A stretch of 64,000 nucleotides of DNA, from assembly GCA_014549065.1 (NCBI GenBank), contig JACDOX010000009.1:11103188-11167187 (forward strand), read 5' to 3'. The notes under the pieces were generated by a model. The model was not told where the DNA came from. It did no database searches and saw only the letters and a program-made list of their open reading frames with translations. Positions 51,279 to 64,000 of this stretch are shown here, one piece after another (position 1 is the stretch's first letter; each line of letters opens with the position of its first letter). The position numbers and the translations under genes are program-made. This stretch comes from Cardinalis cardinalis. Lineage: Eukaryota; Chordata; Aves; Passeriformes; Cardinalidae.

Positions 51279-53789
51279 CCCAGCTGTGAAACACCAGGAT
51301 GGCGGGTGCTTAGTTTCTGAGGTTTGNAGCCTTCCTATCCTGATCACATCTTCTCTTTTTCTTTCTGTTCTTTGTTAGGCTAAAACTGAAGTTACTGTTT
51401 CTCATTCCTATCCAGTTGCCTGTCGTACAATATATTTATTTCTTGTCTTTTCTGTTTGTATAAGAATCTTGTAGCACTCAAGTACACACACTGAAAAATA
51501 AAGATTAATCACATAAACTGAAAACTCGGAAGAAAAGAATCAACTGAGCTGAAAATGTTTAAAGTCCTGCAAGGGTTTAAAAGGTTACAAACTGAAAGGA
51601 CAAAGGTTTTTGGAAGCAGACTTACAAGTAAACAACCTCACTGTGACCTCATGCTCATATAAGGAGTGAAGAGGAGGAGATGGATCCGTTAGGCAGGAAG
51701 TTATAAGAAATCTGCTGAGCTAAAAAACACCAGAGAAAATAATATATGAAGGTCTACAGTTGAATCTGAAGAGAGGGAATCTCCAAGGACTAACTGGAGA
51801 GGAGAAACTACATTACAACATTTTCCTGGCCTATAAGCCTAAGTTAGGAAGTAAGCAAAGCCCAGACCCAGTGCCAGATCACTGGGATTCACTGAAGCTC
51901 TCTGTGTGCCAGAACATTCTCCAAATTGAACAAGAGGGAACAGAGACAACAATGACCCTGTTTTTTATAATCTTTCTCAACTAGGAGCTGTAAAGCAACA
52001 AAACCTGGGGACTGATCTGGAGATGATCCACATGAATCTGCTTAGCTGTCCACAGGAAGAAAACTCCCAGAACAATGCACAAGAGGACTGAGACAAAAGA
52101 GATTTGGAAGACTATCAAAATGTAGAGAAAGAGGTTCATCTCTACTACCAGACAGGACGCTCAAGGAATGTTTTAAAGGAATTTCTACAAACCGACCTTA
52201 TTATTTTTATTTGTAGTGTGAGCAAACAGGCCAGGTTAGCTATCAAGTGAAGAGACAATACCAGTTCAAAGAGCATCTGACCTTACTATGGCATGACACC
52301 AGAAGCGATGACTACACAGACAAGTTACTGGAATGGCAGTCTGTACTTATTTATATTCAACTTAACTGGAAAGAGGGCCAAATGCTAAGGAAATGTGGTT
52401 AACTGACAAAGCACTGTGCTGCAGTCAAAAGGAAGTATGAAAGCCAGGTTAGGAAAGAATGGGAGCTGGAAGTGAGTAAAAAGCCTACATGGAAAAAAAT
52501 TGTTGTTGCAAGAATCCAAAAGGTGTTTATTTTAGAGAAAGAGCAAGGAGCCAGGATCTGGAGATCCAGTAACAACTCCAATTACTATTTTAGGATATAA
52601 AGAGTCTGAAGGTGTATGAATTTGTAAATAATTAATATAATTAAATAAATTTAGCATCTTCCTTAGCGTAACAGATTGTTTTCATGTGGTGATCCAGACA
52701 CGTAAAGGCCACTGCACCAGGTTCTTCCTGCACTAATGCATGGGTTAAGGTATCTATTCCTTCACAGTTTCAGACAACTGTACAGCATTATAGACGGGTT
52801 CACCTAAAATATATTCAATGCCATATATGTCAGTTATTTCCAAGCTGAAAAAAAAACAATCTCCATCTTCATATAATTTAATTTTCCAGTAAAGAAGAAA
52901 AGGGACTGGCAGAAGACAGTATGGGATCAGAGAAGCATTTCACACCACATACCTTTGTCTACTGACTTAGGATCCTCTCTGTCTCCCTGATATTTCTACA
53001 GAGAGCAGAGAAGGACAGGCAGTTTTCAGGCAGTTTTTCAGAAATGGTTCCCAAGATGTTTCTTTATCATCCATTGAGTACTTGTAAGGGGTTTGGAAAG
53101 GTTTGTCTTCCAGGCTGGGTGCTTCAGTTGAGTGCCCAAAGTCAGACTGTGGCTAACCCCAACTGTCCCTTATTACAGTGCCTCATATATTACGGTAAAA
53201 AGACACTTCAGGGGTCAACTCTCCCTCTATATAAATGAATTCCTTAACTCTAGTCTGTACTTTGTAACACTGCTTTCACAAAAGGTTTCTATACATAGAG
53301 ACTACATAAGGTCAGCATTTATGTCCTGCAAATGAGTCCNTTAAAAATTCTCCTGTGCTCTTGAATTGGTTTATAGAAATATTTGTTCCACATGAACATT
53401 TGCCTCACCACACTTGTCCCAGCTTGTTATATATTTCTTTGTTCAAAGACTTGGCTTCTCATTCCACAGCAATCATTAATATAAAATTTAAAGGATACAG
53501 GGTGCATGATGTATAATTGCTTCCCATTCTTGAACTGCCAGGTTTTTCCCCCTCCACATAGTCATGACACTCATGATAAAGAGAGAAATCATCTTCCTGG
53601 AACATTCTAAATGTCACTGAAGCAAGTCAAGCAAGCCAGAAGGACCAGGATGAGATAAGAGTGGAAATAATAATCTCCCAGAGATGCAGCATGTAGAAGC
53701 TGAACGATGGAGTTCCATAGGAGCAAGTTCAGTGAAGCTTTTTGAGGTGTGAGTGGATGAGGAGGTAGGTACAGCATATAAAGGCAGTA
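51279..53789. other. non-coding DNA, 2.5 kb, partly purine-rich
   Basis: The stretch at 51740-52600 is less AT-rich and more A/G-rich than its surroundings, with several short open frames (for example 51760-51984). It might be a decayed LINE or retroviral coding region, but I could not align it to any family. Confidence 0.4.
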
Positions 53790-53823
53790 ATGTGTGTGTG
53801 TGTACACATACACATGTGTTTGT
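53790..53823 (+). repeat. (TG)n / (CA)n compound microsatellite
   Basis: Seven TG units followed by ACACATACACA and TGTGTTTGT. The alternating purine-pyrimidine order is partly self-complementary. Confidence 0.9.
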
Positions 53824-56800
53824 TTACTGTAGATGAAGGAACAGAGCGAATTCAAANCTCTATAACTCAAAATAAAATGAGCTGAATTCATAACACGTAT
53901 TTGTGTGGCAGCCTTTACTGCACATGTCACATCTGGAATAATCTGGGGTCCAGATGGCTGGATAATGAGAGCTCACTGGCCTGTCCTGGAGAAGGTTCCC
54001 AAGTCTCTTCCCACACATGTTGACTTAGGGAGCTGCAGCTGCTGTACCAGTAGGCACACCACGGTGCAGGCTAGATNCACGGATGTTTGAAACAAGTGCC
54101 ACCTCTGTAAAATAATTAGTTTAGGGCAGGTAGTAAGCCTGGAACAACACAGACTGGAGTAATCTTTGTGACAGTGACATTATGAGGAGGGGCTCCTCTA
54201 AAGGAACTATTTCACTGTTAGACTACAACAATCATGAGAAGCTACAATCTGAATTTCAATTGTTTTTTTTCTGTGAATTACCAATAGCTGACTGCTCAGC
54301 AGTCAAAACTACGGGGAGCAGTCATCAAAACAACGGTATCACTACTTGGGTACTNTAACCCCATTCATTCTTTTTTAAAAGTGCTGTCAGGCTGTTGGCT
54401 CTGCTACAAAAATAGTATGAGCTAAGGAAAGACATGTGAACTCAAGCCTAAAGCAGCATTTAAAGGGAAACAGACTATGCAAAGTATTAAGGCCTGTAGG
54501 GGTGAAGGAGACACATATACACAAATGCTGTGTCTATTGGCCAGTCACAGAAAAGGGATTTTCTGGTTTCCCAGCCCTGTTATTAATGTTATTAATTTTT
54601 TCTGGATCATCCTTTGTGCCAGCTCCACCTATCATTCACACTTCATGGATAGTTCAATTAAAAGCACTAACAACTGCCAGCTTTACAATGTTAAAAGAAA
54701 ACAGTTGTTATTAAAATAGAAAATAGCAACAACCCATATCATCAGACCACCATAACATTGCACAGCTTGGCACAAGTCTTGAAGTCTCTGCTCTACTGAG
54801 GCCCTGTCCAGACCACACACAGAGCCTGAAATAGAATATAAATCATTAAAAAAAAAGAAAAAGATGAAAATAAGATGTTACGCCTTAATCGGGATTTGCA
54901 ATATAATCATCTGCTTTGCCTAATCTGTAAGTGGCATAGATGATAAAACTTTCCACCCTAGGGGAAAGTCTGATATTCTGATACTTATTTTTATAATTAA
55001 CTGAGACAAAAGTTTAAAATTTTTCCTTTTCTTTTCTAGATTTTTAGTTGAATTATTTTAATATCCTTGAATCAATGTATTTTATCTGATCTGTCAAATC
55101 CAAACTGAAGTAAAAGGATCTATTCTCTCTGCTAGCATGCATCCCCAGGGACTAACTGCCATGCAGTATGGAAAACATAGTCCATATGCACAGCATCTTT
55201 TCTATAAGGAAGAAAAGATCCAAAGCAACAAATTTTATATGTCATTTCTAAGCNTATGCTTAAAGAGGAATTAAACACTGGCAGACCTGAAATATTTCCA
55301 TCTCCTGTGAAATCTTCAGAAAAGGGGAAGAGAAAAAAAGAGAATCCTTTCTTATTAAAATTTCTCTTTTGAGAAAGCCACATTTAGTGACAGAAAATCC
55401 TGTTTAAGTTTAATCATCTCAGACGTTAAAATTACAGTCAACTCTATATGAATGTAAAGAACAGCTACTTCCAAATGTGTATACNCATACCTTTCAAAAA
55501 AAAACCCTAAAAAAACCACAACTACTAGAAAACACCTATTCTGATATTTTTGACATTTCACATGCAACCAATCCTCCAATCAAGAGTGTTTTTTTCAACT
55601 GTAACGGAGTTCTCTCGTGCTTGTACATTATTATACAATCTTTAATTACACAAAATGCACACTGTTTTTTCCACAGACTCCCCCACCTCTTGTCCCCCCT
55701 CTCCCCTCCGTTCCATCCGCAGTGCACAGTGAAAGGTGATGCAGAAATGAATCAGTGCTCTGCTCTGAATGAGCCCATTGTCCCCCAGTCCCTCGCCTGG
55801 CCTGGCTCNCTGCACGACTTAGAAGGTGTCCAGTAAATGAGGCAAAGGCTGCAGGAAGAGGATTGTTCATCCTGTGCTCACTGTGCCTCCCCAAAGTGCT
55901 GTCTGCAAAGCCATTAAACAGGCTGCTTGCAGTTCTCACATGTGNAGACACCCAAGCCCATGTTATCTAAAAAAGCATCATGATAATTTTCTGTGCTTTT
56001 GTTAGGAGCATTTGCTATGTTCTTTTGTGTACAGATCTGTAGGACTTCTGCACTTGATATTAGACTTCAGCTGCCCCAAGCTTTCTGCAGCAAAAGAGAG
56101 CATTCACTGACAAATTCAATTCACAGGCACTTTAATACACATACACAAACATACACAAAATTGAGGGAGGATTTGAAATAAACTCCTGTAATTCCTGAAC
56201 AGATGTTACTCGGCCATTAAAGAAAGCAAAATCCAGTTTATACCACTGCTGCTGAAGGGTAGCCATTTATTTCAGTATCAGAAAGCTTGTTATGTTGTGT
56301 CAAGCTGATGCTGCTGAAGACTACTGAAGTGCTGATATGTGAACCTAATTTGGAGGATTTGCAAGCTGTGGAACTTGTAAGATCACAGATAACAAGGAGA
56401 TGGATCTATTACACACTTTCTCTGGTTTCACCATGACACAATGCTCCAAAAATCAGAAAGTAAAATACAGAGTTGGCCCCAGTCCAAGCATCCCAATATG
56501 TTAACTACAAAGTTGGATTTGTGCATGAAGCACAATTAATTTATTTTTAAAAAATAATTTAATTTTTTTTNAAAATTAACATAATCACCAGTAGTGAAGG
56601 CTAAAATTCTTTGTTAAANGCACAAAACAGTCTTCTTCCTAGGGGTAGACTGCAGTGGAAACTCAGGAGGGATATAATGCTGTCTCATTCCTTTTCCCCT
56701 CCAGTGAGCATCACTTAGCACACCGCGAACCCTGGGTCACACACAGTCATATGGTTTGCAGAGCTCCACTCCTCCTTCCTCTCTCCGCATCACAACTTAG

Positions 56801-57684
56801 CTTAGCCTCTGCCTTCTGCTGCAACATACCTCTGCCCTGAAGAAAACAGGCAATCTCAACAATCAAGCAGGATATTCTGGCTCAAACTCTATTCTGGCTT
56901 TGGCTGCTTTAGTAAAACTGTCAAAAACTAATGGAAATGTGTTGCATTTACTGTAATGGTTTTCGTGTTGTAAACACCTGGTCTTGATGGTTCAGATATT
57001 TTGTATAGGCTGTAGAATGATGATTTAGATCACTACTGGCTTTGAGCTTTGAACATGTTACTACCAGACTACTCAAGCATCTAAATTAGAAGCTGCGTGA
57101 GAAAGGACAGTTTCATAGCAAAAAAACCCCAAAACAAATCCTGAAGATTTTTGCATATGGTGTTTGAATGAAAAAGACATCTCTAAGAGTTTTCAGAGAA
57201 GACAACAAGAGAGTGCTACCAGAATAACCAGTGTCCCCCAGAAAAAGATGAAAAAGAGCCAGGCCCAAATCACCATCCTGAATGGATGCTACAGAGATTG
57301 AGCCTTTTTTCCCCAAACTGAGGGTACCCCAACCACTTAGCCATCATCACATCCAGTGTTTTTCTGTTGGGTTTCTGTAACTAGAAATTCCATCTGGAAC
57401 CTGCAAAGCCTCTCTTGAGAGAAAAAAAAGTGATTGAAACTAGCGTGCTTCCCTGTAAAGTTTGATTTGGTTTTTGCACTTTCCAATAAAAATAATCATA
57501 CAAAAGTATGACTTGCATTCTAATTTATATCTCATTCATTATCTTGGCACCTGAATTACAAACAAACTTACTTGTGAGCCTTAGGATCTCTGAATAAAAT
57601 TACCCATTTCCTAAGAAGCCAAGTTCCTGAGACTTGTCTGATTTTCAGTCTTGAATCTGATGTCTTGGACCAAAGATTTGAGAA
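53824..57684. other. AT-rich non-coding DNA, 3.9 kb
   Basis: No gene is recognised. A C/T-rich patch lies at 55675-55720 and a very AT-rich stretch at 56535-56582. Confidence 0.55.
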
Positions 57685-57845
57685 GACATTTGGCTTCTGT
57701 TTCCAGTTCTGCCACTGAGTCTTTGTTGCAACTTGGAGAAGTCACTTAATATTGCTGTCCCACAGTTTCTTGATCTACTAAGTAGACACAGCAGTATGCA
57801 ATCTGAGTGTGTTACAAAGCTAAATTAAAGGCCTTAAACAAAAGG
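57685..57845 (+). repeat. MIR SINE, copy 2
   Basis: The order ttccagttctgccactgagt, then aacttggagaagtcacttaa, then cacagtttcttgatctacta follows the MIR consensus (ctctgccacttactagctg, gggcaagttacttaacctc, ctcagtttcctcatctgt) closely enough to be sure of the family. It retains the central CORE region and part of the 3' end. It is diverged and inactive. Confidence 0.8.
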
Positions 57846-60800
57846 TTCTAAGTGTCACTTCCCTTTTTTTTTTGCTAATTATAAGATCAAAGAGGGAGAG
57901 AGGGAGTGTATTGTGTTTATAAGCAGTGAACATCTGATAAGTTTTATAGTCTATGCCATTATTGCTGTAATGCCTTTTTAAATCTTCTGTCTCCAGCTAA
58001 AAAAAAATAGGAACAAAAACAACATACAAACAAATGGCAGTGCAAAAGGCACACCAAGGTGCAAAGGACAGTTATGCATATTCATATCCCAATAACTCTG
58101 GTGTAGGGCCTTCCAGCCCCCAAAGTTTCATGATGATTACCGCCACACAAGTTTTCAGTGTTTGATGTATACCCCCTGTTATAGTTCAAAATCACTTTGC
58201 TTTAGCCCATTTTATCTATCTTAGATTCATTAATCCCTCCCAAAACTTAAGTTAAGATGGCAGCCTTAAGTTCCAAACGGAATTGCTTATGCCATGCTAT
58301 GTTGATGCTGCAGTTGTGTATCAGATCTTGTAGCTTTACACGCAGATGGATAACAAGGAACGCTAATACCAAATCTGCATGGAGTTATACAGCTGAAAAT
58401 TGTTCCCATACACATTTCCATCTCTGATTTAAATGTTTGCCTTATGTCTTTAAAGTGCATGTCAACANAATATGGGATCATGTGTTTATTCACATTGTCA
58501 TCAGACCACTATCATGTCAGAAATATTCATACCACCANTGAAATTACTGCCCAAAATAACCTTAAATGTATTACTTGGCACGTAATTTCTGTCAACAGAG
58601 TACTGCTACCTGCTCTAAAAGCTTACAAGTTTGTTTACTTTTGTAGGTACAGTGTATTGGACAATTGANTAAATCTTTAGCTGGAGAAGTCTTCAACAGT
58701 TTAGTTTCCCCTTGGTGTTCTGTTCCCCTTGCAATTTACTTGCAATACAGATGCACAATCCACATATCGTCTTTCCAAATGTTTCGTGCAACCTATAAAT
58801 CTAGGTTTTTTGTCTAACCCTGTTGATCAGTTTGGTCCTGACTAACAGGGATAATAATTTCCACAGGTTCTGGGCTAATTACTATGAGATTACAATCTGT
58901 TCAACACTTTTCACTGATGCTATTTTTCCAAAGTTTATCTAATTTTTTTAAAATGCAACTTTCCTAAATTCTTTTTGTCACAAGCGCCAATATTTCTATA
59001 TGCATAAGGACCTCAAATCTATCTTCAATCCAATGTGAATTTGCTTTGACAACCAGGCATTTTCTTCCATTATGCCCCTGTGTTTCCATTTCTTGCAAAA
59101 ACACTGTTTTGACCTTAGCCCATTTGTTGGACCAACACAATCTGTGATACAAAATAGGCCTGGACTTTTTATGATGTCAAATAAGAGAGATGGATATTCT
59201 TCCAGCTGAACTCATGATGATACCACACTCTTTCCCCTATATTACATTTCAAAATACCAAGAGCTGTCAATAAATGTAAAATTATAAAGAAGAATCTAGA
59301 CTCCAAACTTTTATCTCCTGTCCAACCAGGAAAAAGAGAAATGCTGAAGTCACTGGTGACTAATGAAATACTTGTTACCAGAAAACAACCTATTTCTTTG
59401 TGAATGAGATTTTTCACTATGGTCTGTATCATTGATGTTTGGAAACACCTTAAGAATCTAAATCGCTTAGACTAAAAAAATTGAATAGAGATGATTGGAA
59501 CAGGCTCAAAAGGAAGACAAAAATTNTTTCATTTTCTCAAATGTCAAAATGTCTCAAAGATGATACAGTTCAGTCTAAATCTAAATATGCAATAAAAATC
59601 CTGCCTTGGTTGGAGCATCAGCTTAAGGTGAATTTCAGGCACGGAATATGAAGTCACTATGGGGAAACTCGTTATCTCAAGTCATTTCATCAATCTCAGA
59701 CTTGCTGTTCCAATGTCCATGTCTCAGGGCATTTATAAAACTGCTTCAAGTCTGGAGTGAAGACTGCATTTAAAAGCTGTCTGGAACAGCACAGCACTCT
59801 ACAGTAACAAAAGTGTTTATCTAGGCAAAAGACATGATTTTCTCACAGACCTTTCAAAACTGTGAAATGGGCCCACTCACCAAGTAATAAACTTTAGAAA
59901 TCCCACCACCTTTTGCTCCAAGGTCAAAGAACATTTCTTCTAGATGGACTTGTAAAACCATAACTGTATCTATAAACACNAAAGAGCAAACCAAAAGAAG
60001 CTCTACTAAAACTAAACTAAACACAGTTTTCCCTATGGGAATGAGATCTGAAAAAAAAGTACCTCATGCTATCGGTCATGGTTTTATTGAGGGTGCTCAG
60101 ATACTAAATTAAGGAATATAAGAACTACATCTGAAAGGATACACATACAGAGGTACTCCTGCAAGAAAAGCATCTCAAGGTGAAATATCCATAGACCAGA
60201 AAGGCCCACCATTTAACCATATTTATTGTTTGACCTCTCACCTCTAGGTCAAAGTTCTGAACAGTTACAGATTTAAAAGTTTCCAAACAAAACAATTCTA
60301 TATTATGTGTAAAAAACCCTTTTCAAATACTCTTACTCACTTTTGTATGAATGGACTATCAGTCATTTTACTGACCAAATTATATGCCCTAGATTTCAGC
60401 TATGACCCATCCTTCAGAGCTTTCTTCATCTAAAGAAGCGTTGTGTGACTTTTTTTTACAGCACCTGAAATTTTCAGGGACCAGATATACCTTTTATTGT
60501 AAAAACCCTACATATAAAACAGAAGACATTTAGTAAGCAAAATTATTATGTCATTTTTACCTAAAGATTCATATCAACTCCCACTAACACCATAAGTCCA
60601 TCTGCTTCATTTGAATTTATGCCTTTGATTTGCTCTGATGGTGTTTTAAATCCCCTGTCATATTTTGTTTTCTGCCACATGTCTACCACATGTATTGTAT
60701 AGAAATAAAGGCTATTTTTCTACCACCCACCTATAAAGATTATCCTGCTACCAAAATGTGCTGAAAATTCTTCCTGGGAATTTAGTCTAAACATAATACA

Positions 60801-63252
60801 ATCAACCTGTGAAAAGCCAGTCTACAATACACAATAAGAATTCTAAAAGTTGCCAAACGGAAGATAACCACTTGACCAAACAAGCACATAATTTATTGCC
60901 TACCCTGGAATGAGAATCATGTCTCCAGAGATGAAGGGCTAGGNCACTAAGCTTTAATTCTGGGACTGGAAAAACCATTTGTCTCTCCACATTCTTCACT
61001 GAATTTAATCCTTTCTCTGTTTCTTGGTTATCCAAAATTCAACACACAGTTTGGCTATACCAAAGGTCCAAAAAATTTTGGCTCCAGCTGGAAAAATTCA
61101 GCCTTATGTCACACTTGTGGGCATTGTCATGACTTGAAACAACGATGTCCTCATTCTGCAGTGTTACTACAGCAACCCAAGTTCAGATGACACAAAATCA
61201 ACTCTACCCTAATGTCAGATTTCCTCTTCTTTCTTTCCCTGGAAAATTCATACNATCTTGGAATTCACTACTCAATATAAATACAAGTATGAGTACAAAT
61301 TTTGAGCTTTTATTCCTTAAAGGTGTTTATTGCTTATCATAAATGCTTTCAGAATATGCTACTAAAATGCATGATTTCTGTGAGTAAGCCACTAAAGAAA
61401 TCTTTTTCTGGTTATGTCCTGCAGTGCAAGCTCAGAAGTGAGCAAAATCACAAACAGAGCAAATTCTTTAAATAAAAAGGTGTACATTTTTTGTTTATTT
61501 GTATCTCTTCATGTCAAAAAATAATCTTCTTGCTTTTGTGAGATAAATATGATGACACAGTCTTGAAATATATTTTTGTTCTATGCCACTTTTATCTCCT
61601 TTGTAACATTCTCTAATGTGACTGCCAGAATGCTGTTCTAATTTGGGGGATAATTTTCTATATGAGAACTGACAGAATGAAAATAAATTCAAAGTTCCAG
61701 GAAATAATGAGTTCCCGATTATGTGTCTGATTACTGTCAGCTCAAGGAATGTACAGACTTCAGAAATGGAAGAGACCACTTTTCCTTTCACCAAACTGGG
61801 AGTCCTGCATTGATTGCACAGGGAGAAGGCTTTCAAGTATTTTTAAATACTCCCTAATTCTACATGAGAGTTATTTTGAGGTCATGTTCACGTTTCCAGA
61901 CCGAATATGATTCTCTGGTAGAGACATCTGAGTCTTATCTGCCTATTTCTGGCTCATGTTTGAGAATGTTTATATTATTCAATGTGGGAGACTTGAACTC
62001 ATGACAAGGAACATGATAAATTTTCTTAATCAAACTGGGTATCAAGAGGTGGTCTGTCATCATTTCCCTTTCATTGCACTGTGAAAGAAAGCAAATAAGG
62101 AGCATCCAGTGTGATACCCACTTCTGTTTCAAGTCTCCCCACCAAGTCATTAAACATTCTCTGGCCTTTGTCAACAGGCTGGTAAACATCCAGAGAAAGA
62201 ATCAGAATAAAATAGTTTATTTAACATTCCTCTCCTCCAACTGCTGATTAGGATAAATAGTTTGGATAAAAAGTCTATCTGTTCCAAAAATCACAAAAAG
62301 AAAGGATTCAGCTATCAGCAAAGTTTAGATTTGGTTTCAAATATTTTTAAACAGCAAAAGAGTTTTTTGTGGTCTTTGATATTTTCTCCATCCTCAGCAC
62401 ATCATGTTAGCACCGTGTCAAAGCAAAACATCAACATCAAATGATCACTGGGTAAACTCCAGTGAACTGGAGTGAAAGGCTGGAGGCTGAAATTCCAGGC
62501 ACAATATAAAATTTGGAGAAATGCCAGAACAGAGTTCTTTTTAAACTGCCTGAAAGGCTAAGGAACTGATTTCCAGCAAATCCCTTCATTGACCTAATAG
62601 TTTGGAAATTGCTAATTCTGGTCAGACTGATGAGTCCTTTGAGCCAGGATCATTTCCTCTGACAGGGAAAAGTGTCAAATGTCTCAAAGAAAAACAGAAT
62701 CTTCTTCCTCTGACCACCATTGTGCTCATCCATAATGAAAACAAAGCCACACTATGCCTAACAAAAAGCATGTACCTAGCACGCAGAAACTTGCGGTCAG
62801 CTCAGGAAGTGAAACAGAAGAATTCAGCACTGCTTTTTATTTTTATCCTGGACAAAGCAGTTTTATAATCCTAACCTACTTGCCTTAAAATACTGGGGGG
62901 AAGGGTACTCTCCAATAATTAATTATGTGCTCTGAAAATGTTTGGTGGGTTGTTTTTTTTTAATTTATAATAATCTTGTTGCCATTTAAGTTTTCCAACT
63001 GTCCCATTGCTCCTGTGTTAAACTACAGTAAACAGAAACAGCCAAATGCTCTTAGCAGCATTCAGAACTCCTCGTCAGATGCTGAGCCGGCGCAGATTAG
63101 AGTAGCTCCATTGCGTTCAACCATCATTTAAAATATTGAATGACTCCAAAAATCTTAAATGCCCATTCTCTATGTTTGTATTCTGTAAGAAACAGTCCAT
63201 CAANAATTATTTCTTTATTGTACCTCCGATATGTTTAATATCCTTCAAACAT
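57846..63252. other. AT-rich non-coding DNA, 5.4 kb
   Basis: No gene or repeat family is recognised. A small perfect hairpin (actccag-tgaa-ctggagt) lies at about 62457-62474. The frames at 61495-61836 (minus) and 62602-62868 (plus) have no recognisable domains and no splice context. Confidence 0.55.
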
Positions 63253-63325
63253 TGGGTCAGATCCTCAGTTAACATAAATCAGCAAAGCTGAATTTACGGA
63301 TCAGTTTACACAACTAAGAATGCTG
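63253..63325. repeat. ancient palindromic (MITE-like) repeat, copy 2
   Basis: gggtcagatcctcagttaac, then ataaatcagcaaagctgaa, then gatcagtttacacaactaag follows the same remembered amniote pattern as copy 1 (GATCCTCAGCTGGTGTAAAT...ATTTACACCAGCTGAGGATC). This copy keeps the outer GATCCTCAG arm, which copy 1 has lost. It is strongly diverged. Confidence 0.55.
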
Positions 63326-64000
63326 CCTGTGGCTTTCCCACAGTAATAAAGTTAGACCACATACCCACTTTGGCTGAAATATCTGAAAACATCCAAAGGA
63401 TCTGCATGCTTAGCTCCCTTTAACAGGAACTGGGGATAATCCTATCCATCTATCTGATGGGTGATTTCTATTTGCAAAGCACAGATCCCTATGGTGCACT
63501 CACACCCCAGAATTATAGAAAGCAAGAAAGTTCCACAAATCGGCTTCACAAAGGAATGCTTTATATTTATATTATTTTATCAAGAAACTGTAACCACAGA
63601 ACATGTTTATGCTTTTCAAGTGAAAACTGCTGCTGGAACAAAATGGTGAACTCACTTCTAATTCTAAAAAATATATACCATTAAATTTCTCTTGAGTAAA
63701 AGTTACACAATATTGGCACATTAAATAATGCATGGCTTTACAGTTCATGGTTAATANACTAGTAAAACAGGAATAGTAGAATAACTCAAGAGTCAAGAAG
63801 CCATTAAAAATACGTTGATTTTCATTTTTACTATTATCTATGAAAAGAAAATTAGCTTTTTCAAAACCACATCTAGGAGGTGGCTACATATTTGTACCAG
63901 AGAATAAGGGAGTTTANCCCCAAGTTCACCACTGAAAATAATGTTCTCAGAGTAACTCTGAATGTGTAGTGTGAATTATTGAATGTCCCACACCATGAGA
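63326..64000. other. AT-rich non-coding DNA at the right edge
   Basis: No gene is recognised. Confidence 0.55.

Noticed and set aside
1..64000. CRISPR arrays, bacterial operons, rRNA or functional tRNA genes
   Set aside because: No regularly spaced direct repeats, no Shine-Dalgarno-led gene series and no intact cloverleaf were seen. The only tRNA-like sequence is the SINE head at 20565-20634.

Overview
The window is vertebrate nuclear DNA, most likely from a songbird (oscine passerine). It is mostly AT-rich, has no long open reading frames with protein-like composition, and carries a sparse set of recognisable interspersed repeats, as avian genomes do. The CR1 LINE tails ending in attctatgat-type octamers point to birds. 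A tRNA-Ile-derived SINE with a CR1-type tail (20565-20699) resembles TguSINE1, a family known from passerines. Deeper amniote fossils (two MIR copies, an L2-like tail, L3-like CR1 pieces and two copies of a palindromic repeat) lie beneath. Isolated single Ns look like ambiguous or masked consensus calls, not gaps.

Layout. 1-480 and 1425-1850 are two CpG islands separated by about 950 bp of AT-rich DNA. The second holds a plausible first coding exon: a good Kozak ATG at 1477 followed 5 bases later by a consensus splice donor at 1485. If real, the rest of the window could be a very large first intron on the plus strand. A (GAA)n tract follows at 2057-2149. From 2150 to about 31600 the DNA is AT-rich and apparently non-coding. 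It holds a poly(A)-tailed, CpG-rich minus-strand retrocopy (8327-8880), an old L3/CR1 copy (13485-13945), a 98-nt exon-like segment (20433-20530), the SINE, another old CR1 piece and one MIR. A third CpG island (31640-32160) is interrupted by a 130-bp GGGATC/GGGACC hexamer array. The right half (33-64 kb) holds an L2-like tail, a 16-bp perfect hairpin (38948-38991) that extends as a pre-miRNA-like fold, four avian CR1 fragments, a well-bounded solo LTR (44717-45175), a second MIR and a second palindromic repeat.

No complete protein-coding gene, tRNA, rRNA or CRISPR array could be supported. The annotation is therefore mainly promoter islands, repeats and candidate exons. The strongest leads for something undescribed are the retrocopy of unknown source, the long hairpin, and the hexamer array that can be read as dipeptide repeats in most frames. 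Family assignments come from remembered consensus sequences and were not computed here.
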